Notes: generated by a model from the sequence alone, not told the origin. A stretch of 64,000 nucleotides of DNA from Photobacterium swingsii (GCF_024346715.1 NZ_AP024852.1:2294001-2358000), one strand, 5' to 3'; shown: positions 17,905 to 28,845, counted from the first letter of the stretch. Numbers and translations are program-made.

Positions 17905-17930
17905 AAAAAAGCCAGTAAAAACTGGCTTCT
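17905..17930 (-). terminator. terminator of the norspermidine operon
   Basis: GCCAGT, AAAA loop, ACTGGC; on the minus strand it is followed by a T6 run. It separates nspC from the lipoprotein gene. Confidence 0.75.
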
Positions 17931-17947
17931 ATTATTAAAATTCGAGA

Positions 17948-19090
17948 TTACTTCACAGACCATTGTGACAATGAGCGCTTAAAGTCGTCATAGCCAAATT
18001 CATTCAGCTTTTGGATTTCACCCGTTGAACGCTCACAATAAATAGATGGCATTTTTAGGCCATTAAACCAGTTTAGCTTCACCATGGTATAACCCGCGCT
18101 GTCTAAAATATGAAGGCGTTGCCCTATTTTCAATGGTTCATCAAACTGAGTCACACAGAACTGATCACCCGCGAGACATGAACATGATCCGATAACGTAT
18201 TCATGCTCACCTTTATCTGACGCCTCTGCGATAGACGCAGGTTCATTGTAGATAAGTGTATCTAAACGGTGTGCTTCCGTTGCTGAATCGACAATGGCTG
18301 TTTTCATGCCATTCTCAACAACATCAACCACAGTGACCACCAGATCTGTCGTTTTAGTGATAATCGCTTCACCAGGCTCAAGATATAATTGTACGTCATG
18401 CTTTTCAGAGAAAGCCTTTAGTGCTGCCGCCAATTTTTCAAGCGCATAATCCGGCCATGTGAAGAATACACCGCCACCTAAGCTCACCCAATCAAGCTTA
18501 TTTAGGTGTTCGCCAAACTGTTCAGAAATCGCGTCGAGTAGCTCAATGAAAGCATCAGCATCTTTGTTCTCACAATTCATGTGGAACATTACGCCATCAA
18601 TTGAATCAAAGACTGTTGGGTCTATATGATCGGCTTGAACGCCCAGACGAGAAAATTGACGCGCAGGGTTCGCTAAATCTTGCCCTGCATAGCTCACACC
18701 AGGGTTAAGGCGCAACCCCATTGAGGCTTTGCCCTCAACAAGATGGCGGTGTGCCGCTAGCTGTGTTTGCGAGTTGAAAATCAACTTATCACAAATATCT
18801 GCGACTTCTTTTACATCATCTTCGCTGTAACCCACGCTATAAGCATGCGTTTCACCACCAAAGGTTTCGTAACCTAACTTAACTTCAAATGGACCGCTAC
18901 TTGTCGTGCCATCTAAGTAAGGTTTGATGATGTCAAATACGCCCCATGTTGAGAAACATTTCAGTGCCAATACCAACTTAACGCCAGATAGTTCTTTTAG
19001 CTGTTTTGCTTTCTCTAGGTTTTGAATCAACTTATCTTCGTTGATCATGAAGTATGGGGTTTTTAGTTGTTCTTTATTGTTTACTGTCAT
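17948..19090 (-). CDS. nspC: carboxynorspermidine decarboxylase
   Basis: 380 residues, a PLP-dependent decarboxylase of the alanine-racemase fold (type III). The PLP lysine is K44 in LALKCFSTW; the glycine-rich phosphate site is SLGGGVFF, and the conserved EPGEA and GSCSCLAGD (active Cys) follow. It converts carboxynorspermidine to norspermidine, the last step of the pathway whose first two enzymes are encoded upstream on the same strand. In Vibrio, norspermidine affects biofilm formation. Length and residues match the Vibrio enzyme well. Confidence 0.94.
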   Translation of the reverse strand: MTVNNKEQLKTPYFMINEDKLIQNLEKAKQLKELSGVKLVLALKCFSTWGVFDIIKPYLDGTTSSGPFEVKLGYETFGGETHAYSVGYSEDDVKEVADICDKLIFNSQTQLAAHRHLVEGKASMGLRLNPGVSYAGQDLANPARQFSRLGVQADHIDPTVFDSIDGVMFHMNCENKDADAFIELLDAISEQFGEHLNKLDWVSLGGGVFFTWPDYALEKLAAALKAFSEKHDVQLYLEPGEAIITKTTDLVVTVVDVVENGMKTAIVDSATEAHRLDTLIYNEPASIAEASDKGEHEYVIGSCSCLAGDQFCVTQFDEPLKIGQRLHILDSAGYTMVKLNWFNGLKMPSIYCERSTGEIQKLNEFGYDDFKRSLSQWSVK

Positions 19091-19522
19091 TATCTTGTTC
19101 CAAGCTAAATTTGCCTTAACGGCACATTAGAACCCTCTCCGAGGGTGTCACTTTTTGTCTACAGCAACACAAAGTAACCAAAAAATGCCGTGTGCCGAAT
19201 TTTTCTTCATTTTGTATGCTGCTTATAATCTTCGCACCGCTTTGTAACTCGCTTCGCTCAAACAAGACAAAGCTGCCCTTCGGACTGCAAGATTACTGAC
19301 GCAACATCCAATGAAAAATAGGCATTTAGCAACAACACATAAAATAGAAGAGAGCCTCTGCCCTCTTCTTTATATTCACAACGTTTAAACTTTCGACGCT
19401 AATAACCTATAAAGCTTTTAAGCGCAGGGATTTCTCTTCAGATCTAGGCGGAAGCGCGGAGTTTATAGGCATAAATGAGCACTTCCAACAACGCAATGAA
19501 GAGAAATAACCAGTTTAAAACC
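19091..19522 (-). other. 432-bp gap holding a degenerate coding-like element
   Basis: Between nspC and the dehydrogenase gene. On the plus strand a frame from ATG 19185 reads as protein-like for about 80 codons but is cut by TAA at 19245. The bases around 19150-19200 (ACTTTTTGTC...CAAAGTAAC) and the protein-like remains look like a repeated intergenic element rather than a gene; that is an impression and needs a genome-wide search. The gap is long for genes of one pathway. Confidence 0.35.
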
Positions 19523-20767
19523 TTATTTCAAGATTTTGATATCTGGCTGGCCCACAGGTAGCTCTTGAACGTGCCAATCTAGACCGATTTCAGGCATAGT
19601 TTCGAGGAACGGGTCTGGGTTTAGCTGTTCCATGTTGAATACGCCCTTATCTGCCCATTCACCACGGAAGAACTGAAGTGCAGCAGTGATTGCTGGTACA
19701 CCTGTGGTGTATGAAATCGCTTGGTGCTCTACATCTTTGTACGCTACTTCATGGTCGGCATTGTTGTAGATGAATACACTGCGCTCTTTACCGTCTTTCT
19801 TACCTTGTACCCAAGTACCGATACAGGTTAAGCCTGTGTAACCTGGTGCTAGTGACGTTGGATCTGGCAGTAGTGCTTTTAGTACGTGTAATGGCTGAAC
19901 AACTGTACCATCGTGCAGTGTTAGTGGATCAGGGCTTAGCAGGCCAATATCACGCATGCAGTTAAAGTAGTTTAGGTAAGCATCACCAAAGCCCATCCAG
20001 AATTCGATACGTTTTGCTGGAATGAACTCTTTCATGGAGCGAACTTCATCGTGCGCCATTGAGTACACTTTTTGAGGACCACAGTTAGGGAAATCAAACT
20101 CTAGCATACGTGTATGACAAGGTACTTGTTTCCACTCTTCGTTTTCCCAGTAGAATGAATCACCTTGGATTTCTAGCATGTTGGTTTCTGGATCGAAGTT
20201 AGTCGCAAATTTCTTACCGTGATCACCAGCGTTTACATCCATTACATCGATAGTGTCGATTTCATCGAATAGATGCTTAACCGCGTATGCTGCAAACACA
20301 GAGACTACACCCGGATCGAAACCAGCCCCTAGGATACCTGTGATACCTGCCTCTGCGAATTTTTCGCGGTAGCCCCACTGCCAATCGTACGCTTGTGGCA
20401 CTTGCTGGCCTTCTGAACACAAATCTACCGCGACTGAGGTATCTAGGTACGATACTTTTGCTTGGTAACATGCTTCCATGATGGTCATGTTTACCCAAGG
20501 AGGACCAGCATTGATAACAAGATCAGGCTTCACTTCGTTGATCAGTGCAACCAAGGCTTCAACGTTATCTGCATCTACTGCGCGTGCTTCTAGTTTTTTC
20601 GTTGTGTCCTTAAGGTTATTACGGCCTTTGATCGACTCAATGATTTTTTCACACTTAGATACGGTACGTGATGCAATTGTAATATCACCTAGCACTTCGT
20701 TGTTTTGTGCTGCTTTATGTGCAACAACCCAGCCAACACCGCCTGCACCAATTTGTAGAATAGCCAT
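19523..20767 (-). CDS. carboxynorspermidine dehydrogenase (saccharopine dehydrogenase family)
   Basis: 414 residues. The Rossmann motif ILQIGAGGVGWVVA starts at residue 3, and the protein keeps saccharopine-dehydrogenase family features (VINAGPPW, YLDTSV, GAGFDPGV, TTGVPA). It joins 1,3-diaminopropane with aspartate semialdehyde using NADPH to give carboxynorspermidine, the substrate of nspC. It is placed 70 bp after the diaminopropane-forming enzyme and before nspC, the same order as in Vibrio cholerae as I know it. Confidence 0.93.
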   Translation of the reverse strand: MAILQIGAGGVGWVVAHKAAQNNEVLGDITIASRTVSKCEKIIESIKGRNNLKDTTKKLEARAVDADNVEALVALINEVKPDLVINAGPPWVNMTIMEACYQAKVSYLDTSVAVDLCSEGQQVPQAYDWQWGYREKFAEAGITGILGAGFDPGVVSVFAAYAVKHLFDEIDTIDVMDVNAGDHGKKFATNFDPETNMLEIQGDSFYWENEEWKQVPCHTRMLEFDFPNCGPQKVYSMAHDEVRSMKEFIPAKRIEFWMGFGDAYLNYFNCMRDIGLLSPDPLTLHDGTVVQPLHVLKALLPDPTSLAPGYTGLTCIGTWVQGKKDGKERSVFIYNNADHEVAYKDVEHQAISYTTGVPAITAALQFFRGEWADKGVFNMEQLNPDPFLETMPEIGLDWHVQELPVGQPDIKILK

Positions 20768-20837
20768 AATATTTTCCGTTTATTAAATCAATAAAAGTCG
20801 CAGCCAGCGAATACACTGACCACGGTTAAGTCATGTA

Positions 20838-23735
20838 TTAGCCTGTCACTAACTCGAGTTGAGTGGCGACTTGGCGTATTTCGCTCAGTAATGATTCAAA
20901 ATCTGACAAAGTCAGACATGGGTTTAAAATCGTCAATTTCAGTGACACTTTGCCATCAACGATGGTTTCCCCTAATACCGCCTTCCCTTGCACAAGTGCA
21001 TCAATGCGTAGTTGCTTATTAAGCTGATCAAGATCCACTGCGTTTTGTCCTACAAAGCGGAATAGCACAGTAGAAAGAACAGGATCAGCAAATAATTCAA
21101 AGTCTGCCGACTGATTGATCATGTCAGCGACTTGTTGAGTTTGTCCTAATAAATGATCATACATAGCACCCAGTGCTTGCGTACCAACACACTGCATGGT
21201 CATCAAGACTTTAAGCGCATCAAAACGTTTGGTTGTCGCGATCGACTTATCCACTAAATTAGGGAGTAAATCATCTTCACGGTTCAAGTAATCAGCATGG
21301 TGAAGCAGGTACTTAAAGTTTTCTTTGTCTTTGAGTAGCACGGCACCACAGCTAATTGGTTGATAGAAAAGTTTATGAAAATCAACGCTAACTGAGTCCG
21401 CTTTTTCCATCCCGTGTAAACGTGATTTATGACGACTTAAAATCAATGCACCACCATAAGCACCATCGACATGGAACCAAAGGTTATGCTGTTGGGCAAT
21501 ATCGGCCATACCAGCTAAATCATCAATCGCACCATGATCGGTTGTGCCCGCCGTACCGACTAACGCAAATGGCATCAAGCCATCATTACGTAATGCTTCA
21601 ACGGTTTTGACCAGCGAAGCAATCTTTATCGTGCCATCTGGATTGGTATCCACACACTCGACAGCATGCTCACCCAGTCCCATTAACGATGCAGACTTTT
21701 GAACTGTAAAATGCGATTTTTTCGAACATAAAATACGCAGTTTACCCGCGTAATCAGGAAGGCCTTGCTTTTGAATATTGTGCCCTGAGATTGTATCTGC
21801 AGCCCAATCTCGCGCTAGCAATAAACCCATCAAGTTACTTTGCGTGCCGCCTGATGTGAAAATACCGTCAGCTTGTGTGCCAAGTTGGTACACACCACAT
21901 AACCAATCCACTACTTTTTGTTCCACAAACGTTGCGGAGCTTGCCTGATCCCATGAATCCATTGATTGGTTCAAGGCTGCAATAAAGGCTTCAGCCGCAA
22001 CAGCGGGGAGCAATGGTGGTGTATGTAGATGCGCAATACAGTGGGGATGTTGAACAATGATTGAGTTTTTTGCAATCAGCTCGCCCGTTTGCTCAAGCAC
22101 AAGATCAAGCGGCAACTGCTGATTATCTAAATCGATATTATTGATCATCGACTTGAGGACTTGAGGTTCAAGGCCAGAATAAGGCGAGTTGCACTCCTCA
22201 AACACCTTCTTCAGCACTTGGGTCGTTTGATTTAATGCCGCTTCAAATAAATCAGCACCACCGTCGCCAGTATGGATGAAGTGATCACGCCAGTGAACAT
22301 CTTCACTGACGACAGGCGGTTCATTCACCACCGCAGGGCCTGCCGTTGCAAGAATAGCTTTGCTTAACGCATCAAGTGCGAAATCAATTTGCTCTAAGGT
22401 AATAATTATCGGCGGAAGGAAACGCAGTACTGAGCCCTGACGACCACCTTTTTCAATGATCAAACCACGCTCTAACGCAGCACGCTGGATTTGCGCAGCC
22501 AGTTCAGGATCCGCTTCGGGTTCACCAAACTTGTTTTTACTGCCATCCGTTTTTACAATTTCAGCACCAAGCATGAGGCCTTTACCACGTACCTCAGCGA
22601 TACAGCTGGTATATTGTGCTATACGCTCTAAGCCCTCACGAAAGTACTGACCAGCCGTTTGAGCATGCTTGACTAAGTTATCACGACGAATAATTTCTAA
22701 AGCTTTTGCCCCAGTCGCCATTGCCAGCTGATTACCGCGGAATGTGCCTGTGTGTTCACCGGGGCGCCAAGTGTCGATCGACTTATTGAAGATCAAAATC
22801 GACATAGGTAAACCGCCACCAACAGCTTTAGAGAGACAAAGAATATCGGGATTGATGCCCGAATCTTCAAAAGCAAAGTTATGGCCAGTTTTACCAATTC
22901 CACACTGAATTTCATCGAAAATCAGTAAAATACCATGTTCTTGAGTAATACGGCGTAACTCACGTAACCAGAATGCAGGCGCAGGAATCACCCCACCCTC
23001 ACCTTGGACCGGCTCTACAATAATAGCAGCTGGTTTTTGAACGCCGCTTTCATCATCGCTGAGCATACGCTCAATGTAGCGGATACTTTGTTTTGCACTT
23101 TCGTCGCCTTGTAAGCCGAATGGGCAACGTAAGCTATAGGGGAAAGGTAAAAAGTGCACATCAGACATTAAACCTTGGCGACGCTCTTTGGTACCAAGGT
23201 TACCCATCATCGCCATCGTACCGTTTGTCATGCCATGATAAGCACCGTGAAATGCAGCCATGGTATTACGACCCGTCGTTTGTTTTGCTAATTTAATTGC
23301 AGCTTCGACAGCGTCGGCACCGGATGGGCCACAAAACTGAATACGGGCATTTTCAGCAAAAGATTCAGGCAGAAAGTCCATCACTTCTTTGATGAACTTA
23401 TCTTTAGCTGGCGTCGTCATATCAAGTGTTTGATAAGGCAAACCAGCATTAAGTTGATCGATAATCGCTTGGTTAATTTCAGGGTGGTTATAACCCAGCG
23501 CAAGCGTTCCTGCACCAGCAAGACAATCAACAAAGAGTTGACCTCGAGTATCTTCGACAAGCACGCCAGCTGCTTTTGCAATCGCTAGTGGCAAACGGCG
23601 AGGGTAAGAGCGGACTTCCGATTCGTAATGCTCTTGACTTAATAACAGCTCATCTGGCGTTAGATCGTACAAATCATGCACGACAGGCACATTTGACGCA
23701 TGCTTAAGATTATCTAAATTAAACACGTTATTCAT
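20838..23735 (-). CDS. fused L-2,4-diaminobutyrate aminotransferase and decarboxylase
   Basis: 965 residues with two PLP enzymes in one chain. The N-terminal half (about 1-460) is a class III aminotransferase, with EPVQGEGG, the DEIQCG aspartate and PLP lysine K303 in LSKAVGGG. The C-terminal half (about 490-965) is a group II decarboxylase with HVDGAYGG and PLP lysine K788 in DFHKLFYQP. Together they turn aspartate semialdehyde and glutamate into diaminobutyrate and then 1,3-diaminopropane for norspermidine synthesis. The fusion is typical of Vibrionaceae. The start ATG at 23735 follows a GGAAT ribosome site and a long leader. Confidence 0.94.
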   Translation of the reverse strand: MNNVFNLDNLKHASNVPVVHDLYDLTPDELLLSQEHYESEVRSYPRRLPLAIAKAAGVLVEDTRGQLFVDCLAGAGTLALGYNHPEINQAIIDQLNAGLPYQTLDMTTPAKDKFIKEVMDFLPESFAENARIQFCGPSGADAVEAAIKLAKQTTGRNTMAAFHGAYHGMTNGTMAMMGNLGTKERRQGLMSDVHFLPFPYSLRCPFGLQGDESAKQSIRYIERMLSDDESGVQKPAAIIVEPVQGEGGVIPAPAFWLRELRRITQEHGILLIFDEIQCGIGKTGHNFAFEDSGINPDILCLSKAVGGGLPMSILIFNKSIDTWRPGEHTGTFRGNQLAMATGAKALEIIRRDNLVKHAQTAGQYFREGLERIAQYTSCIAEVRGKGLMLGAEIVKTDGSKNKFGEPEADPELAAQIQRAALERGLIIEKGGRQGSVLRFLPPIIITLEQIDFALDALSKAILATAGPAVVNEPPVVSEDVHWRDHFIHTGDGGADLFEAALNQTTQVLKKVFEECNSPYSGLEPQVLKSMINNIDLDNQQLPLDLVLEQTGELIAKNSIIVQHPHCIAHLHTPPLLPAVAAEAFIAALNQSMDSWDQASSATFVEQKVVDWLCGVYQLGTQADGIFTSGGTQSNLMGLLLARDWAADTISGHNIQKQGLPDYAGKLRILCSKKSHFTVQKSASLMGLGEHAVECVDTNPDGTIKIASLVKTVEALRNDGLMPFALVGTAGTTDHGAIDDLAGMADIAQQHNLWFHVDGAYGGALILSRHKSRLHGMEKADSVSVDFHKLFYQPISCGAVLLKDKENFKYLLHHADYLNREDDLLPNLVDKSIATTKRFDALKVLMTMQCVGTQALGAMYDHLLGQTQQVADMINQSADFELFADPVLSTVLFRFVGQNAVDLDQLNKQLRIDALVQGKAVLGETIVDGKVSLKLTILNPCLTLSDFESLLSEIRQVATQLELVTG

Positions 23736-24330
23736 GATTATTCCATATCAAAAAATTGCTGTGTTTAGCCGTATATTCGTGCGTGATAGCGATAAGCAAT
23801 CGATAACAAACGCTGAACTGCACGTTCAGAATTGTCATTATTACCTTAACGAGTCATCACAAAACACGTAATAATTTTGCGGTAAACACATCAGTACCCA
23901 TCAACAAAAAGCTGATGAAGAGATAGTGCGCCAGTGGCTGGCTATAAATTTTTAGATAGGAGGATCAAGGCTCAGTAATGATACTGCAATTAGGTAAGAC
24001 AAAGCTGAATTGGGTTTTCAAAAAAAGAATATGCACTGTTGGGTTCCTTCAATATGCGCCTGCTTATTAATACAGACTTGCGCTATTAATGCCCTTCTAC
24101 TGATACAAGATGTTCGTATCAGTACCTACGGCACGTTATGGCAATATCAGCAGGATTTGTCATAACGCATGTGCCCCAGTAAACATGGCCTACATGGGAT
24201 TGTCAGAAAAGTAACACAGACGACAGTGCGTTTCCACCCTATATTTCATTTTGAACATAATCGAAAATACGAGACGTATCTTTATTGTTTAAAATCCAAA
24301 CGAATGTTTGGTACACAAGCTCCAAATAGC
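23736..24330 (-). other. long leader region of the norspermidine operon with two hairpins
   Basis: No gene seen. It contains a perfect 7-bp stem (CTGATAC, 24100-24122) and a longer bulged stem (GGCACGTTATG with CATAACG-cat-GTGCC, 24130-24175). These could be part of a structured 5' leader of the operon or a small RNA; no known riboswitch class was recognised. Confidence 0.4.
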
Positions 24331-24357
24331 AAAAAGGCGACCTAAGTCGCCTTTTTT
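24331..24357. terminator. bidirectional terminator after pgsA
   Basis: AAAAA, GGCGAC, CTAA loop, GTCGCC, TTTTTT. A strong hairpin with A and T tracts on either side, just downstream of the pgsA stop on the minus strand. Confidence 0.88.
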
Positions 24358-24369
24358 AAACATATAAAG

Positions 24370-24927
24370 TTACATATGGTCGGCATGCAACAAATCATCT
24401 TTTGCAGCCTTTAAGTACTGATACATAGACCAATAAGTTAAAACTAGCGCAATATAGAGTGATACATAGCCAATCCACACCGCCCACTCGGTTGGATGCC
24501 ACAGTAAAATAAAGAGTGCAAACATTTGAGTCGCGGTTTTCACCTTACCCACCCAAGACACTGCAACGTTAGAGCGTTTACCTAATTCAGCCATCCATTC
24601 ACGCAAAGCTGAAATAATGATTTCACGACCAATCATTGTGACCGCAGGGATAGTGATCCACAGGCTATGGTAGTCTTCAACAACAAGCACAAGTGCCGTC
24701 GCCACCATTAGCTTGTCAGCTACTGGGTCAATAAAAGCGCCAAAGCGAGTTGTTTGATTCAGTTTACGTGCCAGATAACCATCAAACCAATCTGTCACAC
24801 CCGCTACCCAAAACACAAATGCCGTCGCAAAAGGCGACCATTCATAAGGTAGATAGAATGCAATTACGAAGACGGGGATAAGAAGCAAACGGATAAAGCT
24901 CAAAATATTCGGAATTGTTAAACGCAT
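24370..24927 (-). CDS. pgsA: CDP-diacylglycerol-glycerol-3-phosphate 3-phosphatidyltransferase
   Basis: 185 residues, an integral membrane enzyme with about five hydrophobic segments. The CDP-alcohol phosphotransferase motif is complete: DWFDGYLAR followed by [11 protein letters not shown], giving the D-DG-AR-G-D-D pattern. It makes phosphatidylglycerol phosphate, the first step to phosphatidylglycerol and cardiolipin. It follows uvrC with 42 bp between, the same neighbourhood as in many gammaproteobacteria, and ends at a strong terminator. Confidence 0.95.
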   Translation of the reverse strand: MRLTIPNILSFIRLLLIPVFVIAFYLPYEWSPFATAFVFWVAGVTDWFDGYLARKLNQTTRFGAFIDPVADKLMVATALVLVVEDYHSLWITIPAVTMIGREIIISALREWMAELGKRSNVAVSWVGKVKTATQMFALFILLWHPTEWAVWIGYVSLYIALVLTYWSMYQYLKAAKDDLLHADHM

Positions 24928-24969
24928 AACGATTATTCTTATAAGTGATTTTAATAGAGTGCCGCAAAG

Positions 24970-26820
24970 CTAGTTATGTTGCAATGCGTCAAATATCTTT
25001 TCTGCCAAAGATTTACTGATCCCTGGAACTTTGGCGATGTCTTCTTTACTTGCTCGTTTAAGTTCTTGAAGTCCACCCATGTATTTAAGTAATGCTTGGC
25101 GACGTTTCGGGCCAATTCCCTCTACATCTTCTAACGCACTGCGCTTACGAACCTTGGCTCGTTGCGCCCTGTGTCCACTAATAGCGTGGTTATGGCTTTC
25201 ATCACGTATATGCTGAATAAGATGCAATGCAGGAGAATCACTCGGCATTGAAAACTCTTCACCCGTAACTAAAAGTAGGGTTTCAAGCCCGGGTTTACGT
25301 GTTGTGCCCTTTGCCACACCAACAAGTAATGAGCGTTTTGGCCAATCTTGCATGAATGTATTCACTACATCATACGCTCTTGAAAGCTGACCTCTACCCC
25401 CATCGATAAAAATAATGTCTGGGATCTTATCTGGATCCATTTGTTTACCGTATCGACGCTCTAATGCTTGTGCCATGGCCGCATAGTCATCCCCTCCAGT
25501 GATCCCCGTGATATTAAAACGGCGATACTCAGGCTTCAGCGGACCATCTTTATTAAACACAACACATGATGCAACTGTCTTTTCACCCATGGTATGGCTG
25601 ATATCAAAACATTCCATCCGATTAATTACATCAAGCTTGAGCGCTTTTGATAAGGCAGCAAAGCGCTGTTGAATCGTCATTTTATGATTCAACTTACTGA
25701 TTAATGCAGTATTGGCATTCGTTTGTGCGAGTTTAAGATACTGGCCACGGCTTCCGCGCGGGTTAGTCTTGAGGGCAATTTTACGCCCAGCGACTTGGCT
25801 CAATGCATCTGAAATAACGGTTTGCTCATCCCCTAGCGATTCACTCAGCACAATCACCGTTGGGATCACGCGACCTTCCGCCTGATTCAGATAAAACTGC
25901 GTCAAAAAGCTGGATAATACTTCCGGCAAATCGGCATCGGACGGCACTTTAGGGAAGTAACTGCGACTACCAAGGATTTTACCTTGGCGGATATAAAGTG
26001 CATGAATACACGCCATACCACGTTCGTGCGCTATGCCAATAACATCAATATCATCTTCGTTGTCATGGCTGACAAATTGCTGTTCTTGCACACGGCGAAG
26101 GGCTTGAATTTGATCGCGATACGTTGCGGCTTTTTCAAACTCAAGTGCCATGCTAGCTTGTTCCATTTTTTCGACTAACGCACTGATAACCTGTCGATCT
26201 TTCCCTTGTAGGAACAGACGGACATAACCAAGCTGATCATTATATTCGTCGTCACTAACCAAACCTTTAACACAAGGACCTAAACAGCGACCAATCTGAT
26301 ACATCAAACAAGGTCGGCTACGATTGGCATAAACGGAGTCTTCACACTGACGCACAGGAAAGAGCTTTTGCATCAAGTGCAAGCTTTCTCGCACAGCACC
26401 AGGGTTGGGATACGGGCCAAAATACTCCCCTTTGCGCTTTTTCGTGCCACGGTGGATGCTTAAGCGAGGGTGCTTATGGTGGCTCAGAAAAATATACGGG
26501 TAAGATTTATCGTCGCGCAACAATACGTTGTATTTAGGCAAATACAATTTGATGTAGTTATGCTCAAGGATCAGGGCTTCAGTTTCGGTGTGGGTGACTG
26601 TGACATCAACTTTATTGATGTTTTTCACCAAGGCACGTGTTTTTTCGCCCGCTACATTGGTGCGAAAATAACTCGAAAGGCGTTTTTTGAGGTCTTTTGC
26701 TTTACCGACATAAATCACCTCACCAGTGGCATCGTACATCCGGTACACGCCAGGCTGGTGAGTGACTGTCATTAAGAAGCTTTTTGAATCAAAAGCTGTT
26801 CCGTCGTGATGGTCTGACAC
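24970..26820 (-). CDS. uvrC: excinuclease ABC subunit C
   Basis: 616 residues, starting with GTG at 26820 ([10 protein letters not shown], which lines up with the E. coli start). Domains in order: GIY-YIG nuclease (about 20-100, GVYRMYD and [10 protein letters not shown]), Cys region ([13 protein letters not shown], about 175), UVR interaction domain (about 205-240), RNase H-like endonuclease domain (about 380-540, [10 protein letters not shown] and FIDGGRGQL) and paired helix-hairpin-helix motifs at the end. With UvrB it cuts on both sides of bulky DNA lesions. Its GTG overlaps the uvrY stop by one base (TAGTG), so the two are coupled. Confidence 0.96.
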   Translation of the reverse strand: MSDHHDGTAFDSKSFLMTVTHQPGVYRMYDATGEVIYVGKAKDLKKRLSSYFRTNVAGEKTRALVKNINKVDVTVTHTETEALILEHNYIKLYLPKYNVLLRDDKSYPYIFLSHHKHPRLSIHRGTKKRKGEYFGPYPNPGAVRESLHLMQKLFPVRQCEDSVYANRSRPCLMYQIGRCLGPCVKGLVSDDEYNDQLGYVRLFLQGKDRQVISALVEKMEQASMALEFEKAATYRDQIQALRRVQEQQFVSHDNEDDIDVIGIAHERGMACIHALYIRQGKILGSRSYFPKVPSDADLPEVLSSFLTQFYLNQAEGRVIPTVIVLSESLGDEQTVISDALSQVAGRKIALKTNPRGSRGQYLKLAQTNANTALISKLNHKMTIQQRFAALSKALKLDVINRMECFDISHTMGEKTVASCVVFNKDGPLKPEYRRFNITGITGGDDYAAMAQALERRYGKQMDPDKIPDIIFIDGGRGQLSRAYDVVNTFMQDWPKRSLLVGVAKGTTRKPGLETLLLVTGEEFSMPSDSPALHLIQHIRDESHNHAISGHRAQRAKVRKRSALEDVEGIGPKRRQALLKYMGGLQELKRASKEDIAKVPGISKSLAEKIFDALQHN

Positions 26821-27464
26821 TACAAGGTCTCTGTGTCTAGCATCCCGTGACGAATTGCAAGGTGGGTTAGCTCCACATCACCACTAATATCAAGCTTGTT
26901 GAACAAGCGGTAACGATAGCTATTGACCGTTTTAGGACTCAAGCTCAGCTGCTCTGAAATGTCGGTAACTTTCTGGCCCTTGGTGATCATCATCATGATC
27001 TGTAACTCACGCTCAGAAAGATCTTTAAACGGGTTTTCAGCATCTGAAGCAAATTGGCTCAATGCCATTTGCTGCGCAATTTCAGGAGAAATATAGCGCT
27101 GTCCACTATTCACCATACGGATGGCATTGATCATCTCGTCGGGGCCTGCGCCTTTGGTCAGATAACCTGAACCACCAGCTTGCATAACCTTAGTCGGAAA
27201 TGGGTTCTCTGTATGAATAGTTAATACGATAATCTTTACATCAGGGTTGAAGCGAAGAATCTTACGGGTAGCTTCAAGACCGCCGATACCAGGCATATTC
27301 ATATCCATAAGAATGATATCCGCATGTTCACTACGGCACCATTTTACGGCTTCCTCACCACTGTCGGCTTCCCCTACCACTTTAATACCACGGACATCTT
27401 CTAGAAGACGTCGGATCCCTGTGCGAACCAGTTCGTGATCATCTACAAGGAATACATTAATCAA
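26820..27464 (-). CDS. uvrY: response regulator UvrY/GacA
   Basis: 214 residues. A receiver domain (about 1-120) with the acidic pocket VDDHE, phospho-acceptor D in [10 protein letters not shown] at about residue 54 and the K in YLTKGAG, followed by a LuxR-type HTH (about 145-210, [17 protein letters not shown]). With the BarA-type kinase it activates CsrB-type small RNAs and so controls carbon storage, motility and virulence traits. Co-transcription with uvrC is the conserved arrangement. Confidence 0.94.
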   Translation of the reverse strand: MINVFLVDDHELVRTGIRRLLEDVRGIKVVGEADSGEEAVKWCRSEHADIILMDMNMPGIGGLEATRKILRFNPDVKIIVLTIHTENPFPTKVMQAGGSGYLTKGAGPDEMINAIRMVNSGQRYISPEIAQQMALSQFASDAENPFKDLSERELQIMMMITKGQKVTDISEQLSLSPKTVNSYRYRLFNKLDISGDVELTHLAIRHGMLDTETL

Positions 27465-28052
27465 GCTGTATCTCCAATGATTTGGCTCTGCACCCAGTCA
27501 GAATTGACGGGATTGCTTTAATAGTACCTAATTTTACCCTAACTTGATATCCGAGCACATTCGCATTCTGTGCCTTAGCGCAAAATTTCGAATCAAGTTC
27601 AGGCTTGACAAGTCACACCTGAAGGGCATTTATTACATGCTGTAAATTAAATATCACTAAACAGCAGTATTTACCAACTCTTCCTAAAAATAAAGCAGAA
27701 AAGAGAGATAATTTAATCGGTTACAAAAGATATACTCTATTTTATCTTTAGTTGCTAAGTTTGTTAATACCTCGAAGTTACTATAAATGTAGGAACTTCT
27801 CAGACTCTATCACCTGAACCTATCTTTTGTGCTTCAGATTCAAACAAAGCATAAAAAACCTTTTATTTCATAACGATAGATTTTTCGAGAATTATTATTC
27901 AACTTAATATTTACAGTGTCCATCTATCCTTACAAGCTTAGCGCATATTGCCTACTTTTCACCTTAGGAACAGTGAGCCATAACGCATCAAGACACATAT
28001 AAAATAGCAGACTGTGATTTCAGTTATATTCTCGACACCTATTAAGATCGTC
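27465..28052. other. AT-rich non-coding stretch between uvrY and the ECF operon
   Basis: Divergent upstream regions of uvrY and the ECF transporter operon. No coding frame or RNA gene recognised in this part; the regulatory features recognised lie further right (28053-28243). Confidence 0.5.
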
Positions 28053-28076
28053 TAATATCTAGACGTCTAGAAGTAG
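28053..28076 (+). promoter_or_regulatory. possible MetJ operator upstream of ECF operon
   Basis: A perfect metbox AGACGTCT at 28061-28068, flanked in 8-bp register by TAATATCT (4 of 8) and AGAAGTAG (5 of 8). A possible -10 (TATGAT, 28104-28109) lies downstream, so a repressor here would cover the -35 region. MetJ binds two or more tandem boxes; the side boxes are weak, so this is tentative. Confidence 0.35.
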
Positions 28077-28117
28077 AGCGTTCCTTTCATGCTTTTCTTG
28101 CTGTATGATTGCCGCCC

Positions 28118-28243
28118 TCAATGCTGTTGGTGCATTGATTTTATTACCGCTCTTGGTTAATTACGGATAATTAAACGCTAAGTAATCCTCTTTGATTACT
28201 TTGGTGACAGCTTTTGAAAAAACAGTCGATTATTCACTGTTTT
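28118..28243 (+). other. hairpin-rich 5' leader of the ECF operon
   Basis: Four successive perfect stem-loops: TCAATGC (28118-28138), TTAATTA (28157-28174), AAGTAATC (28180-28201) and AAAACAGT (28219-28243), all before the S-component start at 28292. The last one ends in TTTT and could act as an attenuator. It does not match a riboswitch class I can recognise. Confidence 0.5.
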
Positions 28244-28291
28244 AGCAACCATCTTTGCGGATAGAAGAAAAAGATCACAAAAGGTTCTATC

Positions 28292-28843
28292 ATGACGCTT
28301 TCTGCTAAGACTGTGGTGCTTATCGCCATTGGTGCTGCCCTTTATGGCATCGGCGGACTTCCTATGTTTGGTATTCCAGTTTTTGCAAACACCACTCTAA
28401 AGCCAGCGATGGCTGTTCTTGCTTTATTTGGTGTTCTTTTCGGCCCACTAGTTGGCTTCCTTGTTGGATTTATTGGCCACTGGGTTACTGACCTCTTTGC
28501 AGGTTGGGGGGTATGGCTAACATGGGTGCTAGGTTCTGGTATCGTTGGCTTACTGATCGGCCTATATCCAAAAATCACTCAAGACCGCCTAGAAAAAGGG
28601 AAATTCAATAAACTGGATTTCACGCTTTTCGTCTTCCTCGCATTCCTAGGTAACGTCATTGGTTACGGCTGCTCGGCGTACCTCGATTCAGTACTCTATG
28701 CCGAACCTTTCGTTAAAGTCATGGCACAACTTTCTATTATTGCGGCTGGTAACACACTGCTCATTGCCATTGTTGGTCACTTTATTCTTACTGCTGTCGC
28801 TAAACGTAAACAGCAAAGCTACAACCTTAAAGAGGCTGATTAA
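28292..28843 (+). CDS. ECF transporter substrate-binding S component, UPF0397 type
   Basis: 183 residues with five or six hydrophobic segments. The family pattern is visible in [15 protein letters not shown] at the start, [27 protein letters not shown] and [24 protein letters not shown] components bind the vitamin or precursor in the membrane and dock to the ATPase/T module encoded next. Database labels for this family often say riboflavin, while a methionine-precursor role has been proposed for related proteins; the substrate is not known from sequence. It is the first gene of a three-gene operon, two bases before the ATPase gene. Confidence 0.85.
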   Translation: MTLSAKTVVLIAIGAALYGIGGLPMFGIPVFANTTLKPAMAVLALFGVLFGPLVGFLVGFIGHWVTDLFAGWGVWLTWVLGSGIVGLLIGLYPKITQDRLEKGKFNKLDFTLFVFLAFLGNVIGYGCSAYLDSVLYAEPFVKVMAQLSIIAAGNTLLIAIVGHFILTAVAKRKQQSYNLKEAD

Positions 28844-28845
28844 GC

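Noticed and set aside
28061..28068. A full riboswitch (SAM or FMN) before the ECF genes
   Set aside because: The leader lacks the conserved cores of these classes as far as can be read by eye; only simple stems are seen.
28105..28170. A 21-codon hydrophobic frame (MIAALNAVG...) in the ECF leader
   Set aside because: No ribosome site, and the ATG overlaps the likely -10 element, so it would not be on the transcript.
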